The notes: generated by a model from the sequence alone, not told the origin. DNA of 64,000 bases from Aulosira sp. FACHB-615 (GCF_014698045.1 NZ_JACJSE010000017.1:1-64000); one strand, 5' to 3'. Shown: positions 25,350-35,058, counted from the stretch's first letter. Numbers and translations are program-made.

Positions 25350-26768
25350 GTGAATGTCAAGAATGAGGAGAAAATTGTGAATCTACCAGTTACAGTAACC
25401 TTTATGCTTGCTGATTGGGTTGTTAAAGGTTTAGCAAATGGAACATTAGAACGAGTTGGCGGTGTAATTCGAGAAGTCGGAACTAAACAGGTTGTTACTT
25501 GGTTAAGAGAGATAACTGGACAACCTGCTCAAGTTAATAAGTCTGATAATTTGCTCAATCTGATTTTTTCAGGAGCTAATCTTGTTACTACAGGGGTTAG
25601 TACAGCTTTTACAGGAAATGGACTTGCTAATGTTAATCAACGTTTAGGTGGGGTTGAACAAGCGAGTTTAAGTAATATTGCTGTATCAGGAGCAAATCTT
25701 GTTGCAACAGTTGCTAGTGCAGCTGCTACAAAAAAAGAATTGACCAATTTTAATGGACGTTTAGGTGTTATTGAAGAGCAGTTAGGAGGAATAGAGCAAA
25801 GCCTGAAATTAACTCAAGGAATCTTGCAGGTAACTACTGCCAGCAGCATACTAAATCTTGGCGTTTCAATGATGGGTTTTGTTGTCATAGCACAACGTCT
25901 TAAAGAACTAGAACAAAGACTGCAACAAGCTCAAGAATTGTTAAACAAGATTAACCGAAAAATTGATGTAGGTTTCTATGCTAATTTTCGTGCTGCTATT
26001 GAATTAGCTATTAATGCCTTTACAATGACGAAACCTGAAAATCGGAGAAGTAGTGCATTACAAGCTATCAATAGATTTTTAGAGGCAGAGCATATTTACA
26101 CAGAACTTACAGATATTGAAATTGAGCAACAAAGTCCAATTTCAGATGAATACCTATTAACTTTATCACTAGCTTATTTAGCTGAAGTACGTTGCTACTT
26201 AGAGTTAGAAGAACACGATACTGCACTTCGGCGTTTTCAAGAAGGCTCAAAAATTCTGCGTTCTCGTATTCAAAAATACGTTGATATCATGCTAACTTCT
26301 AACCCAGCAGCATATTTACATCCGCAATTAAAAGGTGAGATTGATTTACAAAGACTCACTCAAATTTATCAATGGATTGACCCAAATTTAAATGAGAATG
26401 CTGTTTTTGAAATGCAACGGGAGAATTTATTTAAAATAATACAAGACTCGAACCAATGGATAGAGTCTTTGCCAGCAGCAATTGTATCTCGCGTTGAGGT
26501 TCAAGGAGGATGGTTTGGCCCAAATCATAACGACTTGAAGAAGGAGGCCTATAAACGTCTTCCACAAGCGGTAGAAGTAATAGAATCAATGATTGAAACC
26601 AATCGCAGATTTGAAGCATATCAAACAGAAGTGCAAGCAATATCTCAACTAGGAATAGGTTTCCATGAATGGCTGAAGCTAACACCATCAACAGAAACAA
26701 AACCTGATGGTGCAGAATTGATGTACATTATTCCATCTACACCTTTAGAACTACAAATTTCTAGTTAA
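25350..26768 (+). CDS. Hypothetical helical protein with an internal repeat and coiled coil
   Basis: A 472-residue protein with GTG start. Residues 74-104 and 113-143 are a duplicated unit (SGANLV, then an Ala/Thr-rich stretch, then NGRLG or NQRLG). Residues about 152-182 are hydrophobic (LNLGVSMMGFVVIA) and 182-208 form a Leu/Gln/Glu coiled coil (LKELEQRLQQAQELLNKINR). The C-terminal half is soluble and helical, rich in Glu and aromatics. The helix-hydrophobic hairpin-coiled coil order recalls alpha pore-forming toxins, but there is no signal peptide and no sequence match, so this is only a resemblance. Two in-frame GTG starts are available (25350 and 25377), each with its own GAGGAG-type ribosome-binding site. 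Confidence 0.75.
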   Translation: MNVKNEEKIVNLPVTVTFMLADWVVKGLANGTLERVGGVIREVGTKQVVTWLREITGQPAQVNKSDNLLNLIFSGANLVTTGVSTAFTGNGLANVNQRLGGVEQASLSNIAVSGANLVATVASAAATKKELTNFNGRLGVIEEQLGGIEQSLKLTQGILQVTTASSILNLGVSMMGFVVIAQRLKELEQRLQQAQELLNKINRKIDVGFYANFRAAIELAINAFTMTKPENRRSSALQAINRFLEAEHIYTELTDIEIEQQSPISDEYLLTLSLAYLAEVRCYLELEEHDTALRRFQEGSKILRSRIQKYVDIMLTSNPAAYLHPQLKGEIDLQRLTQIYQWIDPNLNENAVFEMQRENLFKIIQDSNQWIESLPAAIVSRVEVQGGWFGPNHNDLKKEAYKRLPQAVEVIESMIETNRRFEAYQTEVQAISQLGIGFHEWLKLTPSTETKPDGAELMYIIPSTPLELQISS

Positions 26769-26815
26769 AATTCTCCTTCGCGTCTTTTTTATCTTGGCGT
26801 GAACAAAATAAAAAA

Positions 26816-26839
26816 AGGCGAACTAAACAAGGTTCGCCT
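26816..26839 (-). terminator. Rho-independent terminator of the chlL-chlN transcript
   Basis: On the minus strand AGGCGAAC and GTTCGCCT form an 8-bp GC-rich stem followed by TTTTTTTATTTT, 40 bases past the chlN stop. A canonical intrinsic terminator. Confidence 0.85.
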
Positions 26840-26879
26840 CAAAAATCATAATTGTATGAACTTATTCACAAAGTAATTA

Positions 26880-28283
26880 TTAAATCTTAGCTTCTTCTCT
26901 GACTAACTTATCCCAACCCAAGTCTTTCAAATTATTATTGCGGCGCAGTGGGCGAGTTACTAATTCTAAGATGTCACGGGCATTGCTAAAACCATGAATT
27001 TGAGCAAAGGTAAACTCTACTGACCACTTGGTATTGATGCCGCGTGCTTCTAATGGGTTAGCGTGAGCCATTCCAGTAATTACTAAGTCGGGTTTTAACT
27101 CATAAATGCGCTGCACTTGGTTGTAATTATCTGGTTTTTCGACAATCTTGGGTAAAGGTACACCCATTTCTTGACAAGCTTGCTCTAACATTGCCAATTC
27201 TGCTGCTTGGTAACGCTTATCCATGTAAGGAATGCCAACTTCATGGACTGTCATTCCACAACGTACCAAGAACCGCGCTAAGGAGACTTCTAGCAGGTTA
27301 TCACCCATGAAGAATACAGACTTGCCACGAATTAGTTTTACGTAGTCTTCTAAGCCTGCCCAGATTTGTGCTTCTCGTTCTTCTAGTCCTTTGGGTGTAA
27401 TGCCAAACACTGAGCAAATTTTCTCTATCCAGGCGCGAGTTCCATCAGGGCCGATGGGGAAGGGTGCGCCAATTAATTTGCATTTGCGGCGACGCATTAA
27501 GGTGGTAGCTGTGCGGCTGAGGAAGGGGTTAACACCTGCAACGTAATATCCTTCTTCTAGCACGGGTAGTTCTGTGAAGCGTTTAGCTGGTAGCCAGCCA
27601 GAAACTTTGATGCCTTGTTTCTTTAATTCTAGGGTTAACTGGGTAACAACTGGATCAGGGAGGGAGCCGAAAAGAACTAGAGGTGGATGATCTACGTATT
27701 CTGATTCTTCTTGAACTACATCTTCTTTTTTCTTACCAAAGTTGAGCAGTTTTTGAATGGCGTTGCGCTCGTTTTTCTCATTTTCGGTTACGGGCGCTTG
27801 GGTAGGACAGCGATGTGCCATTGCCGCTAAAACAGTGTCTTCACCTTGGGTAAAAGCGTAATCTAAACCGTTGGCACGGGCGACAACAATGGGAATGCCT
27901 ATTTCGCTTTCTAACTTGGGTGCTAAACCTTCCAAGTCCATTTTGATAATTTCTGTGGTGCAAGTGCCAATCCAGACAATTACACTGGGGTTGCGATCGC
28001 GTTTTATTTGCTCACACAACCGCTTTAATTCTTCATAGTCATTTAACTGTGCTGAAATATCACCTTCTTCTAACTCTGCCATTGCATAACGGGGTTCAGC
28101 AAAAATCATCACCCCCATTGCATTTTGGAGAAAATAGCCACAGGTTTTTGTCCCAATCACCAAGAAGAAGCTATCTTCAATCTTTTGGTACAACCACGCC
28201 ACGCAGCTAATCGGACAGAAGGTGTGGTAATTCCCAGTTTCGCACTCAAAGTTTAAAGCTTCTGGTTGTTGCGCGACAGTCAT
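26880..28283 (-). CDS. chlN: Light-independent protochlorophyllide reductase subunit N
   Basis: 467 residues. With ChlB it forms the NB component that reduces ring D of protochlorophyllide in the dark, using electrons from ChlL. The [4Fe-4S] cysteine set from this subunit is seen as C23 (TFCPIS), C48 (TKTCGY) and C108 (IGTCTTE). The start at 28283 gives the conserved MTVAQQPEALNFECETGNYH and has an AGGGGAGAA site upstream; an in-frame start at 28334 would add 17 non-conserved residues. It is last in the chlL - DUF5331 - chlN series; chlB is not in the window. Confidence 0.97.
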   Translation of the reverse strand: MTVAQQPEALNFECETGNYHTFCPISCVAWLYQKIEDSFFLVIGTKTCGYFLQNAMGVMIFAEPRYAMAELEEGDISAQLNDYEELKRLCEQIKRDRNPSVIVWIGTCTTEIIKMDLEGLAPKLESEIGIPIVVARANGLDYAFTQGEDTVLAAMAHRCPTQAPVTENEKNERNAIQKLLNFGKKKEDVVQEESEYVDHPPLVLFGSLPDPVVTQLTLELKKQGIKVSGWLPAKRFTELPVLEEGYYVAGVNPFLSRTATTLMRRRKCKLIGAPFPIGPDGTRAWIEKICSVFGITPKGLEEREAQIWAGLEDYVKLIRGKSVFFMGDNLLEVSLARFLVRCGMTVHEVGIPYMDKRYQAAELAMLEQACQEMGVPLPKIVEKPDNYNQVQRIYELKPDLVITGMAHANPLEARGINTKWSVEFTFAQIHGFSNARDILELVTRPLRRNNNLKDLGWDKLVREEAKI

Positions 28284-28319
28284 TTTGGTTTTCTCCCCTT
28301 GTAATTTAAAGGCAGATGA

Positions 28320-28440
28320 ATGTAGGGTCAGCAATAGGAAGAGTTGGGGAGTGAATAAGTAGTGAGAGGATGATCATACCCTACTCTCTACTGCTTACTC
28401 CCTACTCCCTACTCTGTACAGCACAGTGAGCAATCCCTAA
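28320..28440. repeat. Heptamer-type repeat between the DUF5331 gene and chlN
   Basis: Purine-rich units around GGAGTGAATAAGTAGTGAG followed by CTACTCCCTACTCCCTACTC units that are partly their reverse complement, able to fold as an imperfect hairpin. It lies within the 178-base gap of the chl operon, so it would be transcribed if the genes share a message. Confidence 0.5.
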
Positions 28441-28461
28441 ATTCAACTGAAACAGTAACTA

Positions 28462-29235
28462 TTAACTGTTGGGGAAGAGACGGGCAATTTCTGAGTCATC
28501 AAAAACACCAGTTGGTAATTCTTCCCCTAGAAAATCATTATTTTCTTCACCCTTTTGCAATCCGGTTTCATCACCCCAAACATCAGACAAAACATCATTA
28601 AAAGCGTTTTCATCTGGTGGGTTTAAGTCGCCGAGAATTTCTTCATCTAGTTTGGTTGCTGATGTGGTGTCACTTTTAAAGGAAACATCGCCAAAATCAT
28701 CAGTCTCAGGTGCGTTCGTCGAAGACGTTGCCAAAGGCATCGCAGCTTGAGGCTCATGTTTGCCGTTCTGTTCATTAGACAAGGAAACATCATTTAATTC
28801 TTGGTTGGGTTCCTTATCCTTTAATTCACTAGCATCTAAACCAAAACCGTTGAGATGAGAAATTGCTAAGGTTTCATCATCAACATTGTCATCTGGCAGC
28901 ACAATTGTTGACTCTTCTTGGTTTGTCTCTGGTTCAACTGGAGGATTACTCAAGCGATTACCAAGGACAATATCTGGGTCAAAATGCAGTTCCAACACTT
29001 CAATTAAGGTGTCAGCATCAGCATTCAATTTGGAAAAGGGCATCATCAACTGCGCTAGTTTTGGTTCTAGCGCGTTCACAACTCCCAGGATGAGGTAAGA
29101 AGGTGGTCGCTTGCCGCCATCGGGGGTATACACTGACTCGACTTCCATGTGCAAGGTAATCCAGTCACGGTTAACCTGGAAGAACTGCAACCACTTTTGT
29201 CTAATTGAATCTGTAAAGCTACTAAAGAAAGCCAT
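28462..29235 (-). CDS. DUF5331 protein between chlL and chlN
   Basis: 257 residues. Residues 1-100 are a folded, conserved domain (FTDSIRQKWLQFFQVNRDW, then GGKRPPSYLILGVVNALEPKL). The remainder is a highly acidic, Ser/Asn/Asp-rich disordered tail ending LPTGVFDDSEIARLFPNS. The gene keeps its place between chlL and chlN in Nostocales, which suggests a role tied to dark chlorophyll synthesis, but no biochemical activity is established. It starts 31 bases after chlL. Confidence 0.85.
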   Translation of the reverse strand: MAFFSSFTDSIRQKWLQFFQVNRDWITLHMEVESVYTPDGGKRPPSYLILGVVNALEPKLAQLMMPFSKLNADADTLIEVLELHFDPDIVLGNRLSNPPVEPETNQEESTIVLPDDNVDDETLAISHLNGFGLDASELKDKEPNQELNDVSLSNEQNGKHEPQAAMPLATSSTNAPETDDFGDVSFKSDTTSATKLDEEILGDLNPPDENAFNDVLSDVWGDETGLQKGEENNDFLGEELPTGVFDDSEIARLFPNS

Positions 29236-29265
29236 ATTTGTCCCTCATCCTGAGAACTTGGTGAT

Positions 29266-30132
29266 TTATACAATCATCAAGTCTAATTCCTCTTCTGAAT
29301 TAGGAACCTGTGGTTTACGCGGATTTAGATAAAAATCAGACAACAAAGAGAACAATTCGCGATCGGGAGCGTCGTTCGGTACTACTCCCTCTGGTCTTGC
29401 CAAAATTTGGTCAGCAATGTTGAGGTAATAGTCGCAAACGTAGTTCAGGGAAGGATCTGACTCTGCCATTTCAAATAATGTCTTACCTTTGACGCGAGAA
29501 ACGCGGATATCTTCAATTAAAGGTAAAACCTCTAGAACAGGCATGGGGACTGATTCTACATATTTATTAATCAAGTCACGCTTTGATGTCCGATTGCCAA
29601 TTAAACCAGCTAAACGCAATGGGTGAGTCCGGGCTTTTTCTCTGACGGAAGCGGCAATTCGATTTGCTGCAAATAAAGCATCAAAGCCATTATCAGTAAC
29701 GATCATGCAGTAATCTGCATAGTTTAAAGGAGCCGCAAAGCCACCACAAACTACGTCACCCAGCACATCAAATAAAATTACATCGTATTCATCAAAGGCG
29801 TTGAGTTCTTTCAGTAATTTTACGGTCTCCCCAACTACGTAGCCACCACACCCTGCACCCGCAGGAGGGCCGCCAGCTTCTACGCAGTCAACACCGCCAT
29901 AGCCTTTGTAAATGACATCTTCTGGCCAAACATCTTCGTAGTGATAATCTTTGGACTGGAGAGTGTCGATAATTGTCGGAATCAAAAATCCAGTCAGGGT
30001 AAAGGTGCTGTCGTGTTTCGGGTCGCAACCAATTTGCAGCACTTTTTTGCCCCGTTTGGCTAAAGCGACAGATATGTTACAGCTAGTTGTTGACTTGCCA
30101 ATACCGCCTTTTCCGTAGACTGCTAGTTTCAC
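29266..30132 (-). CDS. chlL: Light-independent protochlorophyllide reductase iron-sulfur ATP-binding protein
   Basis: 288 residues from GTG 30132, giving the conserved KLAVYGKGGIGKST; AAGAGG lies 9 bases upstream. A longer frame from 30162 adds 10 unlikely residues. ChlL is the NifH-like ATP-dependent electron donor to ChlN-ChlB. The P-loop is GKGGIGKS (7-14). The bridging [4Fe-4S] ligands are C95 (AGAGCGG) and C129 (DVVCGG). The C-terminus EEELDLMIV is typical of cyanobacteria. Its stop leaves 30 bases to the next gene. Confidence 0.97.
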   Translation of the reverse strand: MKLAVYGKGGIGKSTTSCNISVALAKRGKKVLQIGCDPKHDSTFTLTGFLIPTIIDTLQSKDYHYEDVWPEDVIYKGYGGVDCVEAGGPPAGAGCGGYVVGETVKLLKELNAFDEYDVILFDVLGDVVCGGFAAPLNYADYCMIVTDNGFDALFAANRIAASVREKARTHPLRLAGLIGNRTSKRDLINKYVESVPMPVLEVLPLIEDIRVSRVKGKTLFEMAESDPSLNYVCDYYLNIADQILARPEGVVPNDAPDRELFSLLSDFYLNPRKPQVPNSEEELDLMIV

Positions 30133-30709
30133 TGTTATTTGCCTCTTATAGTTTTTTGTCAAACTTTTGGCTCAAACATTGGCCTTCACCTAGCCGCCGA
30201 TGGCAATGTGTGAGGTAGTTGAGTGTCATTATTGACGAAATTGCATAGAAAATAAAGGGGGCATAAATCTAAAAAATGAAGCAAAAAGGTTTATGGGCTA
30301 ATAATAATTTAATTTTGATTTTAAAATCTATAAAAAATCTTTATTAATTCTAAAAAATTGTTTTTTAAATATTTTATTTATTTATTTATATAAAAAAAGT
30401 TACAATAGACAAAAATATTCAAACTCCCTTGGGATAAGGTTTTTATTGAATCTTCTCCTTTTAATGCCTAATCGATATGGGCGTAGGGTTGGCAGTGGAG
30501 AGGAAAATCCCTAACCCAATGTGATGAGTAGCAATACGAGTTTTTTAGAGCGCAAATTAGCCTTGTTTAGCTACTCAGTAGACTATCTCAAGGCTAATTT
30601 TTAACGCTCGATACTGCATTTGTGAAAAATTATAAAATTAAGGCTTTTGACTAAAAAATTTGGTAATTTGAGTACTTATACTCAGTCAATAATGCTAAAA
30701 TCTGACCCC
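30133..30709. other. 577-base region upstream of chlL with a structured element
   Basis: Very AT-rich from 30290 to 30420, the likely promoter zone of chlL. A stem-loop with possible pseudoknot lies at 30525-30609. No ORF of note. Confidence 0.6.
30525..30609. ncRNA. Candidate structured RNA or stem-loop upstream of chlL
   Basis: AAATTAGCCTTG (30554-30565) pairs perfectly with CAAGGCTAATTT (30589-30600), extended by GAGCG (30548-30552) and CGCTC (30605-30609). The loop contains GCTACTC (30570-30576), complementary to GAGTAGC (30525-30531) just 5' of the stem, so a pseudoknot is possible in plus-strand RNA. No T tract follows on either strand, arguing against a plain terminator. It could belong to the chlL leader on the minus strand, to an sRNA, or to DNA-level regulation. 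Confidence 0.4.
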
Positions 30710-30976
30710 TTACCCCTCAATAAAATTAGAACCGCTATAAATCGCTTCCATTTCTTGTAATGATTGCCAGCCAGCCAGCCACTGAGAACGGTCTTGTAAC
30801 AGTTTGGCGTTAATCCAGAAACGAACATTAGGGTCACAGGATGCAACCATTTCCGCATAAACCCACTTACCTTGATTTTTGCGGTTAGCGACTTGAAAGT
30901 GTCTCCAACCGTCTACTTTTTTCTGTGCTGTCCACTTAGAGCCTACCAAGTAGGGAAATTTTTGCTTTTTGCTCAT
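30710..30976 (-). CDS. TIGR02450 family Trp-rich protein
   Basis: 88 residues with five to six tryptophans placed as in the TIGR02450 group: GSKWTA near the start, VDGWRHFQV, GKWVYAEMVASCD, and RSQWLAGW near the end. The group is small, soluble and uncharacterised, common in cyanobacteria and marine proteobacteria. It is upstream of chlL on the same strand but 570 bases away. Confidence 0.85.
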   Translation of the reverse strand: MSKKQKFPYLVGSKWTAQKKVDGWRHFQVANRKNQGKWVYAEMVASCDPNVRFWINAKLLQDRSQWLAGWQSLQEMEAIYSGSNFIEG

Positions 30977-31691
30977 TGGTCAATGGTCAAGGGTCAATAG
31001 TTAAAATTATGCTGTATTTCCTTCTCTATAAAATTCAGGATTTACCCACAAAGTTGGTCTGTGAAGATTGGGTATGAGGGTTGTGAATAAGTACACTGTT
31101 CGGCTGACGCTCACGACGAAACTTCTCAGCCTTCTCAAAACCCTTGGTTTTTGATCTCACTGCGTAAGTCCCACTCAATTGAGAATCAACAAGGTTATTG
31201 ACTTATTTTTGTTTAAGCTGTAGTTTCATTATTGTACTTAAATACGACATCCCGATAGGTATGCAGTAGTTTAAGCAGATGAGACCAATATTTAAATTTA
31301 AGTAAGTCGGTAAAAATAAACGGAACTAGGTAATACAGTGTCAATTTGTCTTAAATTTTGACAGATGATATGGACGTGTTAGCGGCTAGTCAGATGAAAA
31401 TGCCTAAAGGCGAATTCACAGGTTAGGGCAAATGACGAATTTAACTAGTTAATTTTATTTAGATCCGACCTACTTAGCTTTTTATCAAAAATTCGGTTTT
31501 TAGCAATTATTAATATTGTTCTTAATCTGCGTAAGCTTTATGCAGTATGAGCTTGTATAAAGTTTAGTTTGAATTTTAATTTGTTTTTTTGAGCAGTAAA
31601 TGCAGTAAATACTATTTTGAAACACTTTGGATGTTTTTAATGAAAAGTGCAATTTAGTTATTGCTGCCGAGCCGAAGTCATAGTTTTCAGA
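30977..31691. other. 715-base intergenic region upstream of the FGE gene
   Basis: Divergent spacer holding the promoters of the TIGR02450 and FGE genes. It includes TTCGGCTGACGCTCACGAC (about 31099), part of a dispersed Nostoc repeat. No ORF, terminator or riboswitch is recognised. Confidence 0.5.
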
Positions 31692-32708
31692 ATGTTTAAG
31701 TCAAGGAAAAGTTTTTTAGGGTTGTGGTTAATTACGGGAGTAGCGATCGCACTCTCACTCATCACGCCTCCAGCCTTTGCCACTAGTTCCAATTCCTGTC
31801 CAGCAGAAATGGTGATGATTCCCGGTGGCACATTCACGATGGGATCTGATAATTCCGGTTATCTAGAAGAACTCTCCGCACAAGAAGTCAAAGTTAGTTC
31901 CTTTTGTATTGATAGATATGAAGTAACTAACGCCCAATTTGCAGCCTTCGTCAAAGCAACAGGATATGTCACCATTGCCGAGCGTCCTTTACCCAAAGAA
32001 CAGTTTCCTGATTTGCCAGATGAACAGAGATTACCGGGTTCTCTGGTGTTTGAAATAGCCCAACCAGGCGCAAAGTATTTAAGTTGGTGGCATTGGCAGA
32101 CTGGGGCGAATTGGCAACATCCTTTTGGAGGGGAAAGTGCCATCACAAATCAAGATAACTATCCAGTCGTGCATATTGCCTACGCAGATGCCCTAGCCTA
32201 CGCCCAATGGGCAGGTAAATCACTCCCTACAGAAGCGCAATGGGAATATGCGGCTCGTGGTGGTTTAGATAATGCAACTTATACCTGGGGCAACCAGTAT
32301 TCCGCAAAAAAAGCTAACACCTGGCAAGGCATTTTTCCCTTTTTTAATACTAAAAAAGATGGTTATGTCGGTATTGCACCCGTTGGTTCCTTTTCGCCCA
32401 ACGGTTATGGTCTGTACGACATGACAGGTAATGTTTGGGAATGGACGAGTGATTGGTTTCAACCGGGACACAACCACAAAACCCACACGCTCAATCCCAC
32501 AGGCCCGGAAACAAGCTTTGACCCGAATAAACCCACAGAAATTGCTCTACATGTTATCAAAGGTGGGTCTTATTTGTGTGCGCCTAACTATTGCAGTCGC
32601 TTCCGTCCGGCGGCGCGAGAATCTCAAGCACCTGATACGGGAACAACTCATATTGGGTTTCGCTTAGTAATGAATTTGACTACAGAAAGGATGCAGAATG
32701 AAGTTTAA
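31692..32708 (+). CDS. Formylglycine-generating enzyme, exported form
   Basis: 338 residues from ATG 31692; a longer frame from 31647 adds 15 unlikely residues. The FGE-sulfatase domain is complete, from MVMIPGGTFTMGS to HIGFRLVMN. The active-site pair is conserved as GGSYLCAPNYC, the Cys-x4-Cys that binds copper and oxidises a sulfatase cysteine to formylglycine. Unlike most bacterial FGEs it begins with a basic stretch and hydrophobic segment ending PPAFA, a Sec signal peptide or anchor. It overlaps the sulfatase gene by 11 bases, so the two are coupled. Confidence 0.9.
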   Translation: MFKSRKSFLGLWLITGVAIALSLITPPAFATSSNSCPAEMVMIPGGTFTMGSDNSGYLEELSAQEVKVSSFCIDRYEVTNAQFAAFVKATGYVTIAERPLPKEQFPDLPDEQRLPGSLVFEIAQPGAKYLSWWHWQTGANWQHPFGGESAITNQDNYPVVHIAYADALAYAQWAGKSLPTEAQWEYAARGGLDNATYTWGNQYSAKKANTWQGIFPFFNTKKDGYVGIAPVGSFSPNGYGLYDMTGNVWEWTSDWFQPGHNHKTHTLNPTGPETSFDPNKPTEIALHVIKGGSYLCAPNYCSRFRPAARESQAPDTGTTHIGFRLVMNLTTERMQNEV

Positions 32709-35058
32709 ATCCAAGCATTGGGAATTGTTCAGAGAAATAGCAAAGGCGATCGCTTTATCTTTGCTCATCACTTTGTTGATGGTCAATAGCCCCGCCTTAG
32801 CAGCTACATCAGAAGTTTTACCCGTTCCCTTCCCAGAGTTCAAAGGTAAAATTGGCCTTACCTATAAAGAATCACAACCAGACTTTCCCCAACCCATCAC
32901 CGCCCCAGCTAAAGCCCCCAACGTCTTGCTAGTAATTCTAGATGATGTGGGTTTTGGACAAGCCAGCACCTTTGGCGGCCCGGTGGAGACTCCTAACCTA
33001 ACGCACCTTGCTGAAAGAGGATTACGCTACAACCAATTTCACACCACAGCTCTGTGTTCGCCTACCAGGGCAGCTTTGTTAACTGGACGCAATCATCATT
33101 CAGTAAATACAGGGGTAGTGGAAGAATTAGCTACAGGTTATCCTGGCTACACAACAATTCTGCCTAAGAGTGCTGCTACCGTTGCCGAAATCCTGCGACA
33201 AAATGGCTACAACACCGCAGCTTTTGGTAAATGGCATAATACACCAGACTTTGAAACCAGTGCCGCCGGGCCTTTTGATCGCTGGCCTACAGGGTTAGGA
33301 TTTGAGTATTTTTACGGCTTCCTTGGTGGCGATACTAATCAGTGGAGTCCGGCTTTGGTGGAAAATACCAAACGTGTAGATAAACCCAACAAGCCAGATT
33401 ATCACCTGACACCTGACTTAGTAGACCATGCGATCGCCTGGATTCGCAACCAACAATCCATCGCGCCAGAAAAACCCTTTTTCGCCTACCTCGCCACCGG
33501 AGCCACCCACGCACCCCACCACGCCCCCAAAGAGTGGATTGAAAAGTACAAAGGCAAATTTAACCAAGGCTGGGATAAATTACGGGAAGAAACCTTTGCC
33601 CGTCAAAAACAACAGGGTGTAATTCCTGCTAATGCCCAACTTACCCCCCGCCCCCAAGAATTGCCAGCGTGGGATTCCCTCTCCGCCGAACAGCAAAAAC
33701 TCTATGCCCACATGGCTGAAGTATTTGCTGGATTTTTGGCACATACAGATTATGAAGTCGGCAAATTAATTAATGCCGTTGACCAACTCGGTGAACTAGA
33801 TAACACCTTAGTTATTTATGTCGTTGGAGATAACGGTGCGAGTGCCGAAGGTGGTTTAACAGGTAGCGTCAACGAACTGCAAGTTTTCAACGGTGTACCC
33901 GAAAATCTCCAACAACTACTAGCTGCTTATGATGACTTGGGTAGCCCCAAAACCTTCAACCATTTTCCGGCGGCTTGGGCTTGGGCAGTCAACACACCTT
34001 TCCAATGGACAAAGCAAATCGCCTCTCACTTTGGCGGGACTCGCAACCCCTTAGTAATTTCCTGGGGCGAAAAGATTAAAGACCAAGGTAGTATTCGCAG
34101 TCAATTCCATCATGTAATTGATATTGCCCCCACCATTTTAGAAGTAGCGGGAATTGCTATCCCCAAAGAAGTTAATGGTGTCAAACAACAAGCGATCGAA
34201 GGTACTAGCCTTGCATACACCTTTAACCAACCAGATGTACCCTCCCATCGAGAAACTCAGTATTTCGAGATGCTTGGCAACCGAGCAATTTACCACGAAG
34301 GTTGGGTAGCAGCCGCACGTCACGGTCGCTTACCTTGGGAACGCACGGTAAAAGGCAGCTTTGAGACAGATGAGTGGGAACTGTACAACATTGCAGAAGA
34401 TTTCAGCGAAGCGAAGAATCTAGCCAAGCAAAACCCCCAGAAGCTAGAAAAACTGCAAAAGTTGTTTTTAAAAGAAGCCCGCAAACATCAAGTATTACCG
34501 TTAGACGATCGCATCGCCGAAAGATTTGATGTGAAAATTCGCCCCAGCCTCACCAAAGGACGCACAACTTTCACTTACTATCCTGGTACAGTCGGCATCC
34601 CCGAAGGTAGCGCCCCCAATCTCAAAAATCGCTCCTTCAACATCACAGCTAACGTAGAAATTCCTGAAAACGGTGCAGAAGGTGTGCTTTTAACCCAAGG
34701 TGGACGCTTTGCTGGTTGGAGTTTCTTCCTAGAAGATGGTAAGCCCACATATATCTACAACTACGCCAATACTGCCCGTTACATCATCCAAGCCCCAGAA
34801 AAGTTACCTCCTGGTAAATCTACACTGCGGTTCAACTTTGATTATGACGGTGGTGTAGGTGCAGGCGGCATCGGCAAACTCTTCATCAATGACCAACAGG
34901 TAGCCGAAGGACGGATAGAAAAAACCATCGCTTACCGTTTAGCCCTAGACGAAACCTTTGATATTGGCAGAGATACAGGTACTCCAGTTGTAGATAGTTA
35001 TCAAGTACCCTTTGCTTTTACTGGTAACTTACAACAAGTCAGTTTGGAGTTGAAGTAA
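32698..35058 (+). CDS. Periplasmic arylsulfatase (Cys-type)
   Basis: 786 residues. A signal peptide at about 1-36 (ends PALAA) is followed by the sulfatase fold: metal aspartates in ILDDVGFG (D82, D83), the modification motif CSPTRAALLTG with C120 to become formylglycine, and GKWHN (the conserved Lys-His). The catalytic core ends near 560. Residues about 620-786 form a beta-rich, lectin-like domain (FNITANVEIPENGAEGVLL, then LFINDQQVAEGRI), as in large bacterial arylsulfatases. It should hydrolyse sulfate esters outside the inner membrane and needs the FGE encoded upstream. Confidence 0.93.
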   Translation: MKFKSKHWELFREIAKAIALSLLITLLMVNSPALAATSEVLPVPFPEFKGKIGLTYKESQPDFPQPITAPAKAPNVLLVILDDVGFGQASTFGGPVETPNLTHLAERGLRYNQFHTTALCSPTRAALLTGRNHHSVNTGVVEELATGYPGYTTILPKSAATVAEILRQNGYNTAAFGKWHNTPDFETSAAGPFDRWPTGLGFEYFYGFLGGDTNQWSPALVENTKRVDKPNKPDYHLTPDLVDHAIAWIRNQQSIAPEKPFFAYLATGATHAPHHAPKEWIEKYKGKFNQGWDKLREETFARQKQQGVIPANAQLTPRPQELPAWDSLSAEQQKLYAHMAEVFAGFLAHTDYEVGKLINAVDQLGELDNTLVIYVVGDNGASAEGGLTGSVNELQVFNGVPENLQQLLAAYDDLGSPKTFNHFPAAWAWAVNTPFQWTKQIASHFGGTRNPLVISWGEKIKDQGSIRSQFHHVIDIAPTILEVAGIAIPKEVNGVKQQAIEGTSLAYTFNQPDVPSHRETQYFEMLGNRAIYHEGWVAAARHGRLPWERTVKGSFETDEWELYNIAEDFSEAKNLAKQNPQKLEKLQKLFLKEARKHQVLPLDDRIAERFDVKIRPSLTKGRTTFTYYPGTVGIPEGSAPNLKNRSFNITANVEIPENGAEGVLLTQGGRFAGWSFFLEDGKPTYIYNYANTARYIIQAPEKLPPGKSTLRFNFDYDGGVGAGGIGKLFINDQQVAEGRIEKTIAYRLALDETFDIGRDTGTPVVDSYQVPFAFTGNLQQVSLELK

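Noticed and set aside
30548..30609. Stem-loop as a plain rho-independent terminator
   Set aside because: No T tract follows the stem on either strand.
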